Source of the DNA: Nitrococcus mobilis Nb-231
Lineage (GTDB): Bacteria; Pseudomonadota; Gammaproteobacteria; Nitrococcales; Nitrococcaceae
Reading direction: 5' to 3'
Assembly: GCF_000153205.1 (NCBI RefSeq)
Contig: NZ_CH672427.1
Coordinates: 1,057,671 to 1,121,670, forward strand
Length of the DNA: 64,000 nt
Below are positions 61,423-64,000 of the stretch, piece by piece; positions within the stretch are counted from its first letter, which is position 1; each line of letters starts with the position of its first letter. The notes beneath the pieces were generated by a model that saw only the letters and a program-made list of their open reading frames with translations, searched no databases and had not been told where the DNA came from. Both the position numbers and the translations under genes were made by a program.

Positions 61423-61708
61423 CGATCTCGCTCACATCCAGCAGCTGGCTTCCCCGACGCACCGTGAGGATCTCGACCTTGTCCTTGACGCTGTAGATCA
61501 CGCGATAAGCGCCAAAGATCACCTCTCTGATTCGCCGGACGCCGGCCTCCGGAACAACACGACCGCTCTCCGGAAAATCCGCCAGACGCTCGACCGAATC
61601 GAACAGTTCGTTCACCCATCGCTCGGCGGCACCCGGGTTGTCTTTGGCGATGTAGCGCGCGATATCTGATACCCGATCCAGTGCCAGCGGAGACCACTCC
61701 ACCTTCAC
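61406..61708 (-). CDS. parE: ParE/RelE-superfamily toxin
   Basis: 100-aa protein: MKVEWSPLALDRVSDIARYI, AERWVNELFDSVERLADFPE, SGRVVPEAGVRRIREVIFGA and YRVIYSVKDKVEILTVRRGS, which match the ParE plasmid stabilisation fold. It overlaps the antitoxin by ATGA. The frame is intact and its antitoxin is complete. Confidence 0.9.
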   Translation of the reverse strand: MKVEWSPLALDRVSDIARYIAKDNPGAAERWVNELFDSVERLADFPESGRVVPEAGVRRIREVIFGAYRVIYSVKDKVEILTVRRGSQLLDVSEIDDEQG

Positions 61709-61986
61709 CGAGCGATGCCCTTCAGGACCCGGGCCTTCGCCTTTTCATGTGGCACGCCCTCGCCTGCAGCAAGTTGCTCCTCGGCGCGATAGATGTCTTC
61801 GAGGATCTCCAGCCGTTCCTGCATCGACTCGAATTCATGGACATCCATCAGGACGGCGACGCCGCGTCCTCGCTGGGTCAAGACCATCGGCCGCCGAGTC
61901 TCGTGAATGTGCTTAACAAAAGATGCCACCTCGGCACGGAACTCCGACAAGGGGCGGATATCTTCATCCACTCTGACCTTCGACAT
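61705..61986 (-). CDS. Phd/YefM-type antitoxin
   Basis: 93-aa antitoxin, start MSKVRVDEDIRPLSEFRAEV; the longer frame to 62058 crosses the operator and is unlikely. The Phd fold is seen in HIHETRRPMVLTQRGRGVAV and LMDVHEFESMQERLEILEDI. The C-terminal tail HEKAKARVLKGIAR would bind ParE. It is autoregulated through the repeats at 62000-62029, by inference from YefM. Confidence 0.9.
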   Translation of the reverse strand: MSKVRVDEDIRPLSEFRAEVASFVKHIHETRRPMVLTQRGRGVAVLMDVHEFESMQERLEILEDIYRAEEQLAAGEGVPHEKAKARVLKGIAR

Positions 61987-61999
61987 GGCGACCTCTTTA

Positions 62000-62029
62000 A
62001 GTACGCTTAACTGTACGTCATAATGTACG
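62000..62029. promoter_or_regulatory. Phd/YefM-type operator: three GTACG blocks at 12-bp spacing
   Basis: GTACG occurs at 62001, 62013 and 62025, exactly 12 bp apart; the last two are within TGTACG. YefM/Phd antitoxins bind TGTACA-like hexamers with this spacing. The array begins 14 bp upstream of the antitoxin ATG and overlaps the expected promoter. Confidence 0.7.
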
Positions 62030-62039
62030 CCTGTCGTGA

Positions 62040-62494
62040 CCGACCCGCAAGCAGGCACGCCGGCTGACCCAGGAGGAGGCGGCCCGACTGCTGGGGGTCC
62101 ACGAGCGGACGTTCCGCCGGTATATCGACCGCTACGAGGAGGACGGCCTGGACGGATTGATCGACAAGCGCCGGCCTACGCAGTTCGGCCGCGCCATGGC
62201 CCAGCTTGGCATCGAGATGATCCCGGCCTACTCCCCCGAGGCCCGGGGTCGCTCCGAGCGCGCCTTTGCCACGCACCAGGGGCACTTGCCCGGGAGCTGG
62301 CCGCCGAGGGTATCACCGATATCGCCGCAGCCATTCGCTATCTGGCCGAGACCTACCGGGGTGCCTTCAACGAGGAGTTCAGGGTCGAGGCGCAGGAATC
62401 CGGTTCAGCCTTCGTCCCTTTGATGGGCGTCGCGCTCGATGAGGTGCTCTGCGAGCAGTTCGAGTGCACCGTCGGCGCCGAAAAACGCCCGTGA
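62040..62494 (+). pseudogene. ISNCY-family transposase remnant with internal deletion
   Basis: N-terminal HTH piece LTQEEAARLLGVHERTFRRY joins directly, within IDKRRPTQFGRAMAQLG, to the distal catalytic piece GIEMIPAYSPEARGRSERAF. The final piece is in another frame: GITDIAAAIRYLAETYRGAF and SGSAFVPLMGVALDEVLCEQ. The central DDE region is deleted and at least one frame break is present. Confidence 0.75.
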
Positions 62495-62526
62495 TATGGT
62501 CGAAACAAAGATTCGAGGAAGGTCGA

Positions 62527-63486
62527 ATGGCTGACTGGCAATTTCAAAAAGGTCTGCATGAAACCGGTAATGGCATCTACAGCTATCTACAGCCTGACGG
62601 AAGCTGGGGCTGGTCTAATGCGGGTCTTGTAGTTGATGGTGATCAGTCTTTGCTGGTCGATACTCTCTTTGACGCACCCCTGACGCGCGAGATGTTGTCA
62701 ACGATGCGGGATGCGACCGGTATTCCCGCTGAGAAGATCGGCACGGTCGTGAATACACATGCAAATGGCGATCACACTCACGGCAACGGTCTTTGCACCC
62801 ATGCGGAAATCATCGCCTCAGAGGCCGGGGCAAGGGAAATGGAAACCTTCGGCCCCGAGCGACTCCAGCAGATCATGCAGGCTGCGCCCCACCTGGGTGA
62901 GACAGGTGAGTACTTTCTGGAGATTTTCAGGCCATTCGATTTTTCAGATGTCGCTGAGAAACTCCCGACAAAAACCTTCAACGGCGCAATGACGTTAACG
63001 GTCGGAGACAAACAGGTCGACCTTGTTGAAGTAGGTCCGGCACACACCCAGGGAGATGTCCTGGTGTTCGTTCCCGGCGACTCCACCGTGTTTACGGGGG
63101 ACATCCTGTTTATCGATGGCACACCCATCATGTGGGCAGGCCCTGTCAGCAACTGGCTTAAGGCCTGCGATTTGATCATCGACAGGGAGCCAGAAATTAT
63201 TGTACCGGGCCACGGTCCCATTACTGACGTTACGGGCGTCAAGCGTGTACAGGAGTATCTTGCCTACATCGACGCCGAAGCAAGAAAACGATACGACGCT
63301 GGTATGGAGGCGAAGGAAGCTGCCTTCGATATCTCCATCAGCGATTTCGAATCATGGACTGATGCGGAACGCATAGCGGTGAACGTCTCGACACTCTATC
63401 GTGAATACAGCGGTTCAACAGACGCACCAAACACCCTGGAAATCTTTACCCTGATGGCCGAGATCAAGCGATCGCAGCGCGGTTAG
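62527..63486 (+). CDS. Metallo-beta-lactamase-fold hydrolase
   Basis: 319-aa predicted zinc hydrolase of unknown substrate. Start MADWQFQKGLHETGNGIYSY has GAGGAAGG upstream. Metal motifs: VVNTHANGDHTHGNGL (HxNxDHxHG, Asn in place of the common second residue), GPAHTQGDVLVFVPGDS, FTGDILFIDG and IIVPGHGPITD. No signal peptide. Ends 4 bp into the convergent serine-hydrolase remnant. Intact, unlike most of its neighbours. Confidence 0.88.
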   Translation: MADWQFQKGLHETGNGIYSYLQPDGSWGWSNAGLVVDGDQSLLVDTLFDAPLTREMLSTMRDATGIPAEKIGTVVNTHANGDHTHGNGLCTHAEIIASEAGAREMETFGPERLQQIMQAAPHLGETGEYFLEIFRPFDFSDVAEKLPTKTFNGAMTLTVGDKQVDLVEVGPAHTQGDVLVFVPGDSTVFTGDILFIDGTPIMWAGPVSNWLKACDLIIDREPEIIVPGHGPITDVTGVKRVQEYLAYIDAEARKRYDAGMEAKEAAFDISISDFESWTDAERIAVNVSTLYREYSGSTDAPNTLEIFTLMAEIKRSQRG

Positions 63487-63998
63487 AGACAGGCTGCCGT
63501 CAGCATGTCCTCATAGATATCAGCCTGCCATCGAAGACGGAAAACATCGACCGGGTTGGGGGCCGCATCTTCTTCCGGTGGCAGGCAAACTGACAGGTAG
63601 ACACCGACCAGCCTTCTTTTTAGGTCCGCCCATACATGACTGCTGCTTATGCCCGCATGAGAGAAGCTGCCCGTGGATTTCAGCCCGCCATCAAAACAGG
63701 CAAACCTTTCCGGCCCCTGGATACCCCAGCCATAACCCCCGCTTGCCTCCGGGTGCCAGCCATCCATATTGAATCCAACGCCTGGTATCCGGTTGGACGT
63801 CATCGCCTCGGCCGATGCCGGACTTAATAGGCGGCAATCGCCGTTAAACACCCCTGTTCAGAAACATCTGGGTAAACACGGCCAGATCCCAGGTCGTACT
63901 CCTCAGCCCGGCCATCGGTAACGGCGCCCTGCCCCATTCTTCATCAAACATCTCAAAACCGTGGTTATTCATAAAGTGGACCCGCCTCTCCCTCGACG
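63483..63998 (-). pseudogene. Serine hydrolase (beta-lactamase/class C-like) C-terminal part, frameshifted and cut by window edge
   Basis: Entering from the right edge, the frame reads HFMNNHGFEMFDEEWGRAPL, PMAGLRSTTWDLAVFTQMFL, NRG; it then breaks at about 63850. It resumes as VFNGDCRLLSPASAEAMTSN, GGYGWGIQGPERFACFDGG and FSHAGISSSHVWADLKRRLV. This is the style of penicillin-binding/class C esterases. One missing base at the GGGGTG run explains the break. The catalytic N-terminal part is outside the window. Confidence 0.7.
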
Positions 63999-64000
63999 CT

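Overview
The window reads as a chromosome segment of a GC-rich gammaproteobacterium. The evidence is the gene order (rpsP-rimM-trmD-rplS; miaB-phoH-ybeY-corC-lnt; gltX-cysS beside lpxH), the presence of lpxH, ratA and smpB, and a tmRNA whose tag reads ANDDNYALAA. The exact family or genus cannot be fixed from the sequence alone.

Bases 1 to about 32,350 are a stable core. They hold the 3' end of a glutaryl-CoA dehydrogenase gene; a long minus-strand run for sugar-nucleotide synthesis (phosphomannomutase, UDP-glucose dehydrogenase, mannose-1-phosphate guanylyltransferase) followed by miaB-phoH-ybeY-corC-lnt; acetolactate synthase; serB; alanine dehydrogenase; the S16/L19 ribosomal operon; ffh; two membrane-protein genes; cysS/gltX; lpxH; ratA with a sodium-dependent transporter; smpB; otsB/otsA; and ssrA. 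These genes are intact and densely packed.

At the 3' end of ssrA (32,347) the character changes abruptly. A P4-type integrase gene (frameshifted) and an AlpA-like regulator mark one end of a genomic island that runs to or past the right edge of the window. Its first 12 kb (34,140-46,232, minus strand) is one tightly coupled defence operon: Phd-like antitoxin, HsdM, HsdS, a HamA-like nuclease, a HamB-like helicase, HsdR and a SIR2-domain protein. Most of the junctions are 4-bp ATGA overlaps. A Hachiman/AbpAB-like pair is thus built into a type I restriction operon, with a SIR2 gene appended. The SIR2 gene carries a single-base frameshift.

Next come remnants of a PFGI-1-type integrative conjugative element (TraG-like protein, TIGR03758-like and RAQPRD proteins) from which most transfer genes are missing, then a PIN toxin-antitoxin pair. 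The rest (49.7-64 kb) is a graveyard of insertion sequences (IS5, IS1595, ISAs1, IS630, ISNCY, an IS91-like tail) with a duplicated IS-derived segment and truncated genes (lpxI tail, TOTE-type helicase, an IS630-split higBA pair). Three intact items stand out there: a 937-residue DUF4157 protein with a HEAAH zinc motif and a C-terminal Cys-His-Asp (transglutaminase-like) arrangement; a phd-parE module with a 12-bp-spaced operator; and a metallo-beta-lactamase-fold hydrolase.

The strongest candidates for new biology are the composite restriction/Hachiman/SIR2 operon and the DUF4157 putative effector. Several IS insertions can be reversed on paper from their target duplications, which recovers the genes they broke.
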